Source: Pyrus communis (Eukaryota > Streptophyta > Magnoliopsida > Rosales > Rosaceae). Taken from it: a stretch of DNA of 64,000 nt. A model generated the notes under the pieces. That model saw only the letters and a list, made by a program, of their open reading frames with translations, was not told where the DNA came from and made no database searches. Below are positions 48,454 to 60,590 of this stretch, piece after piece; the stretch's first letter is position 1, and each line of letters begins with the position of its first letter. The stretch is from contig NC_084819.1 in NCBI RefSeq assembly GCF_963583255.1, positions 21,073,460 through 21,137,459 on the forward strand, given 5' to 3'. The translations under genes and the position numbers were made by a program.

Positions 48454-50065
48454 TAAAAGTGGGTACACACTATAAATATAAATATATGATATAAAGTTTA
48501 GCCATAAAACATAAATATACCATATGTAATTTTTCTATCATTGATTAATTATACAATGTTACGTGATGGTAAACACAAGGGCACAAAAATAAATTAATAC
48601 ATGGGTACAAATTAAAACTGAAAAGAAAATTGGCACAAATTAAAAATGGTTTAAAAATTAAAAATGGGACAAACTAAAAATAAAAATATATGATAAAAAA
48701 TTTAGCCATAAATATAAATATACTAATTGTAACATTTTTAACACTAAAGGAATATATTTAAAAAAAATTATTATTGAAATTATTAATGATAATGCTATTA
48801 ACATCCAAGGACCTTGATCAAAAATTGAAAAGGAATAAGGTTTTAGTCAATGGAGTAGCAAAAGAAGGGATAAGAGCCTAATTTCTCCTTTATATAATTT
48901 GCCGAAAACAAAAAGGAAGAGGAGAACCTTGGTAGCCCTAGAAATTGGGTGTGTACAATGGCGCTTATTATCAAATGAGTAGTGCTAAGTAGATCAAATT
49001 TTTAGACCATATTTGCAAACCATGTGACGTGTTATCAATACAAAATAAACACGTTAATCAATACTGAAGTAATAATCTAATCATCAACAACCACAACATA
49101 AGATTTACAAAATATGATTTATATTGATTATTTTCCTTGCATTATCCTTGTTAGATACCCAACCTACATGCCCACTCAAAAGCAAACTGAAAACCCAGCA
49201 TTCCATCAAATTTCTTTAGCTTTTTAGCTAAAATGGTCTTTGAGATTGACATAACTCCCCACTTTCGTTCCTGATAATGAAAATCGATAGAAGTAGTCCA
49301 TGAGTTTGTCCACCATAATCATTTTGATCATTTCGTGAAAAACCTGTCAATATAAATTGTCTCGTGAACGACCACGTGACCAGCTTTTTAAGGGTATTTT
49401 TGTGAAACCAACCCCTCAACTTATATTGACAGATTTTTCCCAAAACAAAATAACTTACGGTGGATAAATTTAGAGATCACTTCTATCTATTTTCAATATT
49501 AAGACTAAAGTAAGAAATTATGTAAATCTCATAAATTATTTTGGCTAACGCCAATATCTTTTATTAGTTGATTGAAGTGCAGGCTGAAGGCTTATCAAAG
49601 TTGCAATTCACATATCTCAGTAATAGTTTTCCCCATATCATTAATTAATGTATACCCAAAAGTTTTCTTTTCTACTTAATTCTTGCGTGTTTAGTGTTAA
49701 AAGCAACAATCATTTGCGCAAACCTAATTCACCTGTTTTTCCTTTATAATCAAAATCCTCGACCAAAAACCTGAAGTCAGACACTTCTTTCCCAACTAAA
49801 CATACAAAAAAGGCTAATTACGCAACTGCATGTAGTCCAAATGTCCAATATCCCAGTGATAGAGTGTTGAGTTTCTACCAATACGTTCTAGATTCGAAAC
49901 TCTCTCCTTCTTAAATTATTTTGATAATATCGAATTATTCCTCCTCCCCTTAATAATAATATTTTTTTAAAATGGCTAATTATGCAGCTAGGCAATTGGA
50001 TTTTTGACAACTTGGTGCAAACAGAAAACATTGTTTCCTTAACATGTCAAACAAAACCACAAAGA
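48454..50065. other. Intergenic DNA
   Basis: No gene is supported. The sequence on both sides of the MITE is repetitive: ACATGGGTACAAATTAAAAC occurs near 47915 and 48600, and a TTTAGCCATAAA block near 48497 and 48700. A tRNA-like B box (GATTCGAAACTC) near 49892 hints at another SINE remnant. Confidence 0.5.
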
Positions 50066-50170
50066 ACTTGTGTAACTCAACTGGTTAATAATGTTTGTCC
50101 TCACACGCGAGATTTTGTGTTCAATATTCAAATCACCCTCCCCACTATTGCTTATATCTAGAAAAAGAAA
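50066..50170 (+). mobile_element. tRNA-derived SINE-like element next to the Copia LTR
   Basis: The A-box-like TGTAACTCAACTGGTTAATA and a degenerate B box (GTGTTCAATATTCAAATC) about 40 bases later are followed by an A-rich tail (AGAAAAAGAAAGAA). This layout is typical of tRNA-derived SINEs with an internal Pol III promoter. No clear duplication was found, and the element directly abuts the Copia left LTR. Confidence 0.45.
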
Positions 50171-50194
50171 GAATGTCACCGAGAACATAATATA

Positions 50195-50367
50195 TGGTAG
50201 AGTATGAGTTAAATTGAGTAAGATTGTGACACTTGTCATAAGAGTAGGAGCTGTATTAGTTAGTTAGTTGAGATTGTTTGTAAAGATAACCACTGTATCT
50301 TGTATTACTTGTTCATTAAGAAAAGATACACAAATACATCAAGATCTTCATCTGATATAGGTTAACA
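50195..50367 (+). repeat. Left LTR of the Copia element
   Basis: 173 bp starting TGGTAGAGTATGAGTT and ending GATATAGGTTAACA. Relative to the right LTR it lacks about 46 bp of CT-rich sequence, has scattered substitutions, and its first bases are TGG instead of TGT. Confidence 0.88.
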
Positions 50368-50415
50368 TAGTATCAGAGCCAGGTTAGTGGCTGAAAGATT
50401 CAATCAAGAATTAGG

Positions 50416-51668
50416 TTGGATTATGGGGAAAGTTTTAGTCTTGTAGTTAAACCAACTACAGTTAGACTTGTAGTGGCCTTTGCAGCATATTTTGGTTGGA
50501 ATCTGAGACAATTCGATGTCAAGAATGCATTTCTACATGGCATTCTTCAAGAAGCTATATATATGGCTCAGCCACCTAGGTTTGTGGATCCAAATCATTC
50601 TACATTGGTCTGCAAACTTCAAAAATCATTATATGGTTTAAAACAAGCTCCCAGAGCTTGGAATGAGATATTCACCACATTTTTCCCTAAACTGGGGTTT
50701 AAGAACATACTCTGATTCCTCTATCTTTGTACACAAGTGGATTCTAGTATTGTGGTACTTCTATTGTATGTTGATGATATTATCATTACAGGCAATGCAA
50801 CTAGTGCAATTCAAGAATTTAGTCAGGCTCTCACAGCTGAATTTGAGATAAAGGACATAGGTCCATTGCACTAATTTCTGGGTATTCAAATTTCCAAGAC
50901 CAAAAATGGTTTATTCTTGTCATAGACTAAATATGTGCATGATCTATTGTCTAAAACAGAAATGGTTAAGTCCAAATCTTGTGATACTCCTTGCTTACCT
51001 ATAATAGATTGCTTGAAGATGATAGTCAGCCTTATGGGAATCAAACTTTGTACAAAAGCATTGTTGGGGCATTGCAATATTTACCTTTAGCAGACTTGAT
51101 ATTGCATTCTTTGTGCATCAGGTCTACAAGTTTATGCAAAATCCAATGGTTGCACACTTTACTGTTGTGAAGAGAATTTTGAGATACTTACAAGGTACTA
51201 TGCACTTGGAAAGTACCTACACCAAAGGAGATTTAAATTTAAAAGCATTCAATGATGCTGATTATGTAGGAGATCCCAATGACAGAAGGTCAACCACTTG
51301 TTTGGTAGTGTTTCTTGGTTCTAATCCCATTTCCTGGTCTTCCAAGAAACAACAAACTGTTTCCCGGTCATCAACTGAGGTTGAGTATCATGCATTGTCA
51401 ACCACTTCTACATAAATTGATTGGATTAAGCAGCTTCTTGTGTTTATGCAAGTTCCTGTAACTTCAGGTCCAATGTTATTTTGTGAAAACATGTCAGCTA
51501 TTGCCCTCTCATTCAATCCAGTTCAACATCAAAAGATAAAGTATATATACTGAAATAGATGTGCACTTTGTTAGGGAAAGAGTGGCCAAACAACAGCTAT
51601 TTGTGCAATTTGTATCTTCAAAAGAACAATTTGCAGATATACTTACCAAAGGGTTGAATGCTCCTTTA
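50416..51668 (+). pseudogene. Copia reverse transcriptase / RNase H remnant
   Basis: Frames in order read VKPTTVRLVVAFAAYFGW, LRQFDVKNAFLHGILQEAIY and KSLYGLKQAPRAW (50416-50712), all conserved Copia RT blocks. The catalytic LLYVDDIIITGNAT follows at about 50763-50804 after a frame change. RNase H then shows WSSKKQQTVSRSSTEVEY (about 51338-51391) and the C-terminal FVSSKEQFADILTKGLNAPL (51609-51668). Stops (near 50713, 50872, 50922 and 51413) and frame changes make it non-functional. The hAT element is inserted in the last codons. Confidence 0.92.
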
Positions 51669-52479
51669 TTTCAAACCAATGTTTTAAAGAACTCGCCTCG
51701 GGCCGCGCCTAGGGCGCCCTTGAGGCTGGGCGGAGAGGCAAACGCCTCAGTTTTGCTGGAGTAGGCGAAATGCTTCGCCGGAGACGCCGAGGCGGCGGAG
51801 GCGCGCCTCAAGGCGTCTGGACGCCTTGTCAGACCATTTTTTTTTTTTTTTTTAAAAACCATCCAAACCCAAAACGACGTCGTTTGGGTAAGGATTTTCA
51901 GTCTTCTACCATACCTTCGAATTCGATCCCATTTTTCCTGCCTCTGCCTTTTGCCTTCTGCCTTGTTGCGTCTTCTTCTCCCGCGCGCCAGAAGCCCAGA
52001 GGCTCAGAACACCGGTCCAGTCGCCACGCCGCCATCACCCTGCCGCCGTCACCTCAGCACCATCAGCCCAGCCCCAGCGCCGTCAGCAAGATCCCAAAGG
52101 TTAGGGTTTCTGAAATTAGGGATTTAGTTTTCTAGGGAAGGTTTTGCATTTTCTGGGGAAGGATTTCGTTTTCTGAGGAAGGATTTAGTTTTCTGGTTCT
52201 GGGGAAGGTTTTGCATTTTCTGGGGAATGATGATTTCTGCGAGAGAGAGACAGAGTGAGACAGAGAGAAAGACGCAGAGTAGAAATAGAAAACAGGGGAA
52301 TAAGGCTATAGCCCATGGTTTTATTTGGATGTTTTGCAATTAAACCATAACCTGTTTTGCAATTATGCAATTATAGTATTATAATTTATACCATAAACTG
52401 TTGTGCAATTATACCATAAATTTAATGCTCCTGGCTGCCATAAATTGTGTTTGTGTGCCATAAATTGGCACTTAGATAA

Positions 52480-52690
52480 ATTGTTAGAAATTGTTAGAAA
52501 TTGGCACTAAAGGGGTATATAAATTAATTAATAAATTGTTAGAAATTGTTAGAAATTGGCACTAAAAGGGTATATAAATTAATTAATAAATTGTTAGAAA
52601 TTGTTAGAAATTGGCACTAAAGGGGTATATAAATTAATTAATAAATTATTAAATTGTTAGAAATTGGCACTAAAGGGGTATATAATTGTT
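52480..52690 (+). repeat. 55-bp tandem repeat within the hAT element
   Basis: About four copies of a 55-bp unit (ATTGTTAGAAATTGTTAGAA then ATTGGCACTAAAGGGGTATA and TAAATTAATTAATAA); the last copy is partial. A short echo of the same unit lies at 53240-53300, just before the transposase start. Confidence 0.92.
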
Positions 52691-53348
52691 TTAAGATTTT
52701 TTTATTCCTAAAGTTTGAAACTTGCAATTGTTACTCCTAGAACTACGCTCGAGACGGACATAATAAAAGACTAAGATGAGATTATTCCAGGCCAACCTAT
52801 TAATAGTAATAGCAGCCAGTGTACTAGCTTGATTAATCAAATAAACCAATTCAATTTGCCCCTAGCAGTCTATCGATGATGCATAATTTACATCTGAGTA
52901 AAAGAATAGACACAGTCACAGAGCCTTCTGGAAATACAACAATTTTAACACTCAATATTTAAACACAAGCTAATCTTACTTTTCCCAGGGAAGAATATTC
53001 GCTCTTGGAGGAGGAATGTTTCGTTTAAAAGAACATCAAATTGTGAAATGTACCGAAGAGGGAAGAGGGGGATAAAATGAAAACCACGGTATTAATTTGC
53101 ATTTTGCAGTAATATCAACTGTGTTTGTGTGAATGCAAGACAATGAGACTTATTCTACTGAATTCCTATATTGGCACAATTTAATTAACCCCAGCTTCTC
53201 TGGTAAGCTGTATGGTGCATCTAATCTAAGAAATCGAAAGAAATTAATAAATTGTTAGAAATTGTTGGTATATAAATTAATTAATAAATTGTTGGTTTAT
53301 TAATTGTATGCATGCATCTATTGTTTATTGTTTAGGGTATTGAAGAAT

Positions 53349-55921
53349 ATGGCTTCTTCTTCTAAGAAAGATTTTGCTTGGCAATGGACAAAAGATTTGG
53401 ATCCTGTCACTAAGCACTTCTATTGTGTTTTTTGTAACCACAAATGCACAGGTTCAATTTCTAGATTCAAACATCACTTGGGTGGTGTAAGTTCGGGAGG
53501 AATGATAAGTTGTAAAAAAGTCCCACCCAATGTGAAGGAAGAATGTTTTGCTAATGTTATGGGAACTAAAGAAAAGAGGAAAGCTAGTCATGAGTTGTGT
53601 CGTGGTGGTGAAGAAGAAAGTGCAAGTGTCGATATGGGCACAACAAGGACAACATATGTAAGTAGTGGGAGTGGGAGTGCGAGTGCCACACATTCACAAC
53701 CAACCGGTTCTTTTCTACCACCTAGGTCAAGGGGACCACTTGATAGGTATGTTACATCGGAAGCTCGTCAAACCACGTTGAATACACCTTTCAAAAAAGA
53801 GGAAAGAAGACAAGCATCCCGAGCATTGCCCCGATGGTTCTACACTAGTGCCATTCCATTCAATGCGGCAAACAATGAATATTATGTTAATGCAATGAAA
53901 TTGGTGTCCAATTTTGGTCCCGGCTTTGATGCTCCTACAAGCCATGAATATAGAACTTAGATGCTCAAAGAAGAAGTTGATGATGTACAAAGTATGATGA
54001 AAGAACATCAAAAGGCTTGGAAGAGATATGGATGCACTATTATGTCGGATGGATGGTCGGATGGCAAAAGTAGATGTTTAATCAACTTTCTTGTCAATAG
54101 CCCTCAAGGTACTTGGTTCTTGAAATCGGTTGATGCATCGGCCTCTATTAAGAATGGAGATTTGTTGTATGGCTATTTGGATGACGTTATTCAAGAAATT
54201 GGGGAGGAGAATGTGGTTCAAGTTATATCTAACAATGCTTCGAACTACAAGAATGCCGGGGCAAAACTTATGGAGAGGAAAGAGAAGGTGTGGTGGACTC
54301 CATGTGCGGCTCATTGCATTGATTTGATGCTAGAAGATATTTCTAAGATGGCATGGTTTGATGACACACTCAAACGTGCTAGGTGTATTTCAAAGTATCT
54401 ATATGGGCATCAATGGGTACTAGCTTTGATGAGAAAGTACACTAACAATTTGGAAATTCTTCGTCCGGCGGTCACTAGTTTGCCACTTCTTTCCTTACAC
54501 TACAAAGCTTACAAAAGCAAAAGGAAAATCTTGTTGCTTTGTTTACCTCTCAAGAATGGTCGGAAAGTACCTATGCAAAATCCCGTGAAGCAAAGTTGGC
54601 TAAGCATCATGTGTTATATGATCGTGAGTTTTGGGGTCGAGTTTCCTTTTGCATTAAGGGCGTTCTTCCTTTTGTTTGTGTTTTGAGAGAGGTTGATTCG
54701 GAGGAGAGACCCCCCATGGGTTTTATATATGAGTTGATGGATGACGCAAAAGAGAAAATTGCAAGCAATCTTAACAAAGTGGAGAAAAAATATATGCCTA
54801 TTTGGAGAAAGATAGATCGTAGATGGGACGATCAACTTCATCAACCACTACATGCGGCGGGCTATTACTTAAACCCACAATTTCGATATGAGGATAATTT
54901 CTCAGATACTGATGAAGTGCGAAATGGGTTGTTTGCTTGCATGGATAGGATGCTTGGGAAAGGGAAAGAACGTGAAGAGGCCGATGCTCAATTGGATTTA
55001 TTTACTAATAAGCGTGGTCCATTTGCGGATTCTATGGCTATGCAAACTAGGAAAAAGCGAACACCAAGTAAGATTTAATTAGTTAATTGTTAATATCTTT
55101 TTATCATTAACCTTTAAATTACTTACCTTATTAATATTGTTTTTTTAGCGGCTTGGTGGGAGCGCTTTGGGCATAAAACACCCGAGTTAACGAAATTTGC
55201 TATCCGAGTTCTAAGCCTTACTTGTAGTGCATCGGGATGTGAGAGGAATTGGAGCACATTTTCAATGGTAAGTAAATATATTATTAGTATCTTAAGTGTC
55301 ATTTTTGCTTAAAATGTTTAGACTTGAATAATAGAATTGATTTATTTGTAGATTCATACAAAACGAAGGAATAGGCTTGAACACAAAAGGCTTAATGCTT
55401 TAGCTTATGTCAAGTACAATTTGGCTTTACAACAAAGAAGTAAGAAAAGGATGGAGAAGTATGATCCTATTGTTGTGGAAGAAATTGCCTCCGATGATGA
55501 ATGGATAACAGAGATAGAAGATCCCGTTCTTCCTGAAGATCCTACATGGCTTGAGGATGAGTTATTGTATAATGTTGAGGCCGTAAGGAATGTGCCAACC
55601 CCGGTTTATGAAGGTGGCTCATACATTCGAGAGCCTAGAGAGTCTTCTCCTCCTCCTCCTCCTCCTCGTGAGCCTACTCCTCCTCCTTGTGAGCCTACTC
55701 CTCCTCCTTCTCCTCGTGAGCCTACTCAACCTCGGGGTCCTATTACATACAAAAGAAAATGGAGTAATGAAGAATCCTCAAGTAGAACTAGAAGAAATGT
55801 GGAATATGATTCGGAAGATTCTTTTGATGAAATGATGAGATACCCGACAAGTTCATCTAGAGTTGGCAATGAAGAGGATGATGTGGCCTTTTATTTAGAT
55901 GAAGAGGATTTAGATGAATGA
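53349..55921 (+). pseudogene. hAT transposase (BED finger, DUF659, dimerisation domain), broken
   Basis: The first frame (53349-53957) opens MASSSKKDFAWQWTKDLDP and has a BED-type C2HC finger (FYCVFCNHKCTGSISRFKHH). An in-frame TAG at 53958-53960 interrupts it. The same frame resumes with the DUF659 catalytic region (CTIMSDGWSDGKSRCLINF, VVQVISNNASNYKNAG, WWTPCAAHCIDLMLEDI). A one-base loss near 54480 moves the reading to the frame of SQEWSESTYAKSREAKLAKH (54542 onward). Two introns follow (about 55066-55148 and 55268-55351). The C-terminal dimerisation domain reads SGCERNWSTFS and IHTKRRNRLEHKRL, then a Pro-Glu-rich acidic tail ends at 55921. With only two lesions the copy is probably young but not autonomous. 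Confidence 0.93.
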
Positions 55922-56318
55922 TTTATATCTTTGTTTGTATTTTGATTTATATGAAGATGATTTGGATGAATGATTGTTTTCTTTGTTTGTATTACCTTTT
56001 GAATGATGAATTTGGGTGATATTACCTTTGAATGATGAATTTAAATGATATTATCTTTTGAATGACTATGGATTTGAATGAAAAATTGAGAATGGATGTT
56101 TATTTTACATAGTATTATTTTTTATACAATTATATGTATAATATATAAAACATATATATAAAAAAAAATTAAATCCTGTAAGGCTTCGCCTCACGCCTCA
56201 CGCCTAGGCTAGGCTTCGCCTCGGACGCCTCGCCCACGCCTCACGCTTTTAATACATTGTTTCAAACTCATTGTAACGATCTCATGCTTAGTTCATCAAA
56301 GCATGAAATTGAGGGGGA

Positions 56319-56537
56319 TGTTAGAGTATGAGTTAGATTGTGACACTTGTCATAAGATTAGGAGCTATGTTATTTAGTTAGTTGAGATTGGTTTGTATAA
56401 ATAACAACTCTACCTTCTATTACTTGCACAATAAGAATAGATATACAAAGCTACATATTCTTCCTTCTTCTTCTTCTCTATACCGAAACTGTTCTTCCTT
56501 TTACATCAAGATCTTCTTCATCTGATATAGGTTAACA
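56319..56537 (+). repeat. Right LTR of the Copia element
   Basis: 219 bp starting TGTTAGAGTATGAGTT and ending GATATAGGTTAACA. It holds a CT-rich 46-bp block (TTCTTCCTTCTTCTTCTTCT...) not in the left LTR. Confidence 0.9.
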
Positions 56538-59248
56538 AAATACAAGTTCCCACGATCTAGCCATCAATTTAAGGAGTTACTGGAAAAGTTATCCCAAGAA
56601 TATGAAGTACTGAAAACTGGCAAATAATATCAACAAAGTTATATTACAATATGAATCTATACTGCATCTTGGGATCTAGAAAATTAATTATTTACGACGA
56701 CATGAATTTATACTCTTACCTTTGTACTTGTTGGGAATTTAAGGGCCTGAAAAGATTGGTTTATGGTTATAGTACTTTGGGAATCTGTGGAACCTGGCCA
56801 GTTGGCTGCTTGTCTAATTATGCCATGCACGTGAAGGGTTTGTTGCAGAGGAAGCTGGGGACAATATTGTAGCAAATTTTATTTTATAATATATAGTATC
56901 ACATAGAAGCTTACCAAACTATTCTTGAATTTGTTTTCATTTACTCGGCTAAACAATTCTGTTATGACTTTCAAAAGTTTTTGATTATCAGTTGTAACCA
57001 GAAATTTATTGTGATTTGTGTTTTCTATATACAAAGAGATATTTTACACTAAATATTCATCTAACTACGAGACTTGAAATTCGAATTTGGATACTGAGGA
57101 AGCGTTATGCTATAATCAAGTTGGCTAAGCCCAAATATGGGTTATGATGATTTGTAGCTTGCACTTAGTAAGTTAGAAGCCTTACTTTTGTTACCCAGTT
57201 GCTGTGAAATTTTAACCTCATGAATTTATTGAACTCAAGTTTGCATGGCTGCAGATATAATCTCTACTAGGGCTCTAGCCTATGATCTGATTTTTCATTA
57301 AGCAGTAATGAAGCACATTCGCAAGAGGAGGTTTCAGTAGACCAAAGGATTGTGTGTGAGTTCTGAAGAAGCCGATGACAGATAAGTGCTTTTACAATTT
57401 GCAGCTTTGCTTTGCACTTAAAAAACAAAATGGGGTTGCTCCTTTTGCTGCTACTGTTACTTGAGTGACACTTAAACGACAAAATAGTACATGCATGTTG
57501 AACTGTTGATGTTACTGCTAAGAGATACATGTAAACAACATTTATACTCCATCAGCATCAATCTTCACATTTGACTTCTTTAAAAACTTGATCACTAACA
57601 ATCTAGCAAGGTCTTAATTGTGTCGAACGATGAAATAACTGCCTCTTATTCCACCAATCTTAATCAGATGTGATGTGTTGAATAATCCCAAATCATTTTC
57701 TTTGTAAAGGGACATCTTCCCATTGTTTGGTAATCTAATTCCACAAAACTCATTGCAAATGTTGTGTTGTTAGCATGCTTCCGAGAGTTCCTCTATTTGT
57801 CTTAAAAAAGGGATCATATACCTAAAATTTTCACAGTTAGTTTAATGTACATTACGATGACATATGAAGTGCCTCTTGGAAGTAGATAGATCAAACCCCA
57901 CCTCATTTATTTAGGTCACATGGCTTATTTATCTGTTGTACGTCATTTCTCTGCCCCCTCTTATAACCAATACATGCATCATGTTCCTATGTAAGGCAAA
58001 GCTAAAAACTGCATCAAACTTCCCCCGAATAATTGGGATGAGATAGGGCTGACTCATTTAGCTGCTAAAACTAATTACATTAACATAGCGATATATAAAC
58101 CTGCCAAGTCATAATTAGATAAATAAATAGATTTAGAGAGTGATGGACATCCTTAAGTTCTATATTTATCAACGTACTAATCAGGGGTTGCAGGATATGA
58201 GGGAGGTCAGATGGCTATGAAATTGACCTTATTATAAGAGTCCAGCTTTTAAACCATTAAAAGAAAAACTGCAGAATGATAAAGAAGAAAATGAAGTTCA
58301 ATATTGTTATTTCCTTTTAGATTGGGGGATCACCGTATAGGTCACATGAATAGAGAGATAGAAAAAACATGATATAACTAGTCACGTGATTAAAAAGACA
58401 GAAAGAAAAAATATATATCATTGGTTGCATCCAAGATTGTGCTTTTCAGTTGGCTTATGATAAAACTCTCTTATGTGACAAGAGATAAAAAAAAAAGCGA
58501 GATATGTAGTCGCGAAATGACAACAAAAGAGGAAACACATATCATTGCTTGCACGCAAAATTTTCTTTGCAATTGGCTTATGATATAACAGCTTCCAGGA
58601 TGACTGAATGCTGAAGGCGTACTACAATTATTGCTTGATAAAAAATATATCCTCATTATATATGCTGCTGAATTTTATTTTATGACATTGGAAACTGTAC
58701 TTAGAGGAGGATGCACACTAGTACTTAGGTGGTCTAAAGATCACCCGAAGTTCAGAGAATATACATGTGAAGATCTTCCAATGACCCTCTGAATGTTTTG
58801 TACGAGTCCCTTTGTACCTATTTAGTGTTTGATGTAATACTTGCTAGACACATCTCAACAGGTTACATGGACAAAACTCAATAAATTTCTCGATATCAGT
58901 CATCAAGTGTTCAATGAATTGTCTCGGTGAATAAACTGAAATTTGTTTTGTGCACTTCGTGCTATATTTTTATCGAAAAAACTTGGACATTTAACACTAG
59001 AACCATGCAAATTCAAATCTTAAATCCTGAATCCATCACTTATTGTACCACCTTCGCAATTCCTGAAAAATCTAATTTATTGAAGCTGTAACATGTCGGT
59101 GGAAAACTAGCACGCAGGAATTGACTCAAAGGTAAAAAAAAAAAAAAAAAAAAAAAAAAACAACCTAAATTCCAAAATTTTAATCTGATTTGCAGTAATT
59201 TGCATGCTAAAATTGTTACCTATGCTAACATAGCCAACCTAACAATGA
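56538..59248. other. Intergenic AT-rich DNA
   Basis: No gene is supported. Two diverged copies of an approximately 100-bp sequence (TATCATTGGTTGCATCCAA / TATCATTGCTTGCACGCAA, each followed by a TTGGCTTATGATA block) lie near 58417 and 58540. A 27-base poly-A at 59134-59160 may be the end of an unrecognised retroposon. Confidence 0.5.
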
Positions 59249-59519
59249 GAGCAACTCCAGCCCGGCTTGGATTGACTGGCACCAAGTGAAGAAAATGGCC
59301 TGGCTTGCATGGAATGAGCTTCAGCCCGTAAAAGTGACTAGCACCCAGCCCGTGCCAGTCAAGAGCCCAACCCAAAATGGACAGACCCAGAGGCCGGTCT
59401 GTTTCTTGGCGCGTGCACAACATGCGGGTTTGCAGGCGAGTAGCCGACAGGCTTTGCAGGCGGTGGGGCCCGCGTGCAGGCCAACTTGCAGTCATCCGGC
59501 TGAGGGCTACGTGGCCCTC

Positions 59520-59755
59520 CTCAGAGCCGTTGGATTTCCAACGGCTAGTTTTTGTAGGCCGTTGGATTTCCAACGGTAAAAAAAATTTAAATTTAAATTT
59601 TAAATTGGACCGTTCGATCACAGATCAACGGTCCACGTTTATTTCACCAGAAATTTAACAAAAAAAAAAAAAAGGCCCAACGGTCAGAAATTTGACCGTT
59701 GGCCACGTGGCAGCGTGTTGGCTGTTGGATTTGATTATTTTTCAAATCCAACGGT
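59520..59755. repeat. Inverted CCGTTGGA/CCAACGG motifs, left subterminal region
   Basis: Five short inverted repeats in about 230 bp are built from CCGTTGG or CCAACGG-type heptamers, for example GCCGTTGGATTTCCAACGG at 59526-59544 and again at about 59559-59577. More pairs follow around 59610, 59685 and 59730. They may serve as transposase contact sites; that is inference. Confidence 0.8.
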
Positions 59756-59960
59756 CCAGATTAATTACAACATTAAAATTTATTAAAAATTAATTAAAAA
59801 TGTCAAAATTTTTTAAAAAATACAGAAAAATTTAAAAAAATTAATTTTTTTTTTCTATAAATATCTAACCCTCATCTTCCACCTTACACCACATTTCAAT
59901 ATTTTCTACACTTTCTACACTTTCTACATTTGAATATTTTGTACACTTTGAGAGAAAAAA

Positions 59961-60590
59961 ATGACTTCGTGGAAGCTCAGTGAAGATGTTACGTTGTGTG
60001 AATGTTGGGTTCGCACTACTCATGACCCGATTACGGGTAATGAGATGGATAAGCGAGAAATGTGGAGTAAAATTACGAAATCGTTCAACGATGTACATGG
60101 AAAAGATGTATATGGAAAAGATGCAAGATCTAGTCAAGGTCTTCAAGGTCGTTGGAAAAAACTCAACGCATCCTTTACTTGTTGGAAAAACGCCCTCTCT
60201 CATGCTTCTGGTAATTTGCATAGTGGGACAAGTTTAGCGGATGAGGTAACAATATTTCTATTTATTTATATGCATTCCACCCACATCAATATTTTAATTT
60301 ATTTAATTTCTTATGTAATTTTTATGTAATATGCATTCCACAATACTTATGTAATTTTTATGTAATTTTTATATAATTTTTATGCATTCCACAATTCTTA
60401 TGTAATTTTTATAGACACTACAAGCACAAGCATTCTACAATGCAAAGAACCATAACAAATCATTCAACAAATGGGAATGTTGGCAAATTGTCAAAGATTG
60501 CCCTAGATACAAAATTGTGGCAACCGGTCCAGAAGTTGTCATGCACGGTATGGGTCTACACAGTTCGCCAGAAGCAGACACAGTTTCCCA
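59961..60590 (+). pseudogene. Harbinger Myb/SANT-like ORF1, truncated
   Basis: Exon 1 (59961-60245) reads MTSWKLSEDVTLCECWVRTT and LQGRWKKLNASFTCWKNAL, the tryptophan-spaced SANT/Myb-like fold that helps Harbinger nucleases reach the nucleus and bind transposon ends. The donor GAG|GTAAC and acceptor ATAG (60411-60414) join in frame to exon 2 (60415 on), which reads FNKWECWQIVKDCPRYKI. Exon 2 then runs into antisense sequence of the nuclease gene near 60585. The usual C-terminal half, rich in Lys/Glu, is absent. Confidence 0.8.

Larger units (their letters stand above)
51677..56259 (+). mobile_element. hAT-superfamily DNA transposon
   Basis: It is inserted in the Copia RNase H end with an exact 8-bp duplication TTTCAAAC (51669-51676 and 56260-56267), the hAT hallmark. 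Terminal inverted repeats are CAATGTTTTAAAGA (left) and CAATGTATTAAAAG (right, reverse complement). GC-rich subterminal repeats of GCCTCG/GCCTAGG/AGGCG type lie at 51690-51830 and 56180-56250, the usual transposase-binding zones. The palindrome AAACGACGTCGTTT (51872-51885) is another feature common in plant hATs. The 4.6-kb body encodes one transposase, now damaged. Confidence 0.95.
50195..56537 (+). mobile_element. Degenerate Copia LTR retrotransposon carrying a nested hAT element
   Basis: Related LTRs at 50195-50367 and 56319-56537 enclose a tRNA-Met-type primer site (TAGTATCAGAGCC, 50368-50380), remnants of reverse transcriptase and RNase H, and a purine tract ATTGAGGGGGA before the right LTR. 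Flanks ATATA and AAATA match 4/5. Gag, protease and integrase are missing: RT begins only about 50 bp after the primer site, so the element had lost its 5' coding half. Removing the hAT insertion and one duplication copy makes the RNase H end and the purine tract contiguous. Confidence 0.9.

Noticed and set aside
55590..55835. Leu-rich ORF in the transposase tail
   Set aside because: Shadow frame of the Pro-rich transposase C-terminus (CTCCTC repeats).
59220..59658. ORFs on both strands in the left end of the Harbinger element
   Set aside because: GC-rich subterminal DNA with few stops by chance; frames show no family.
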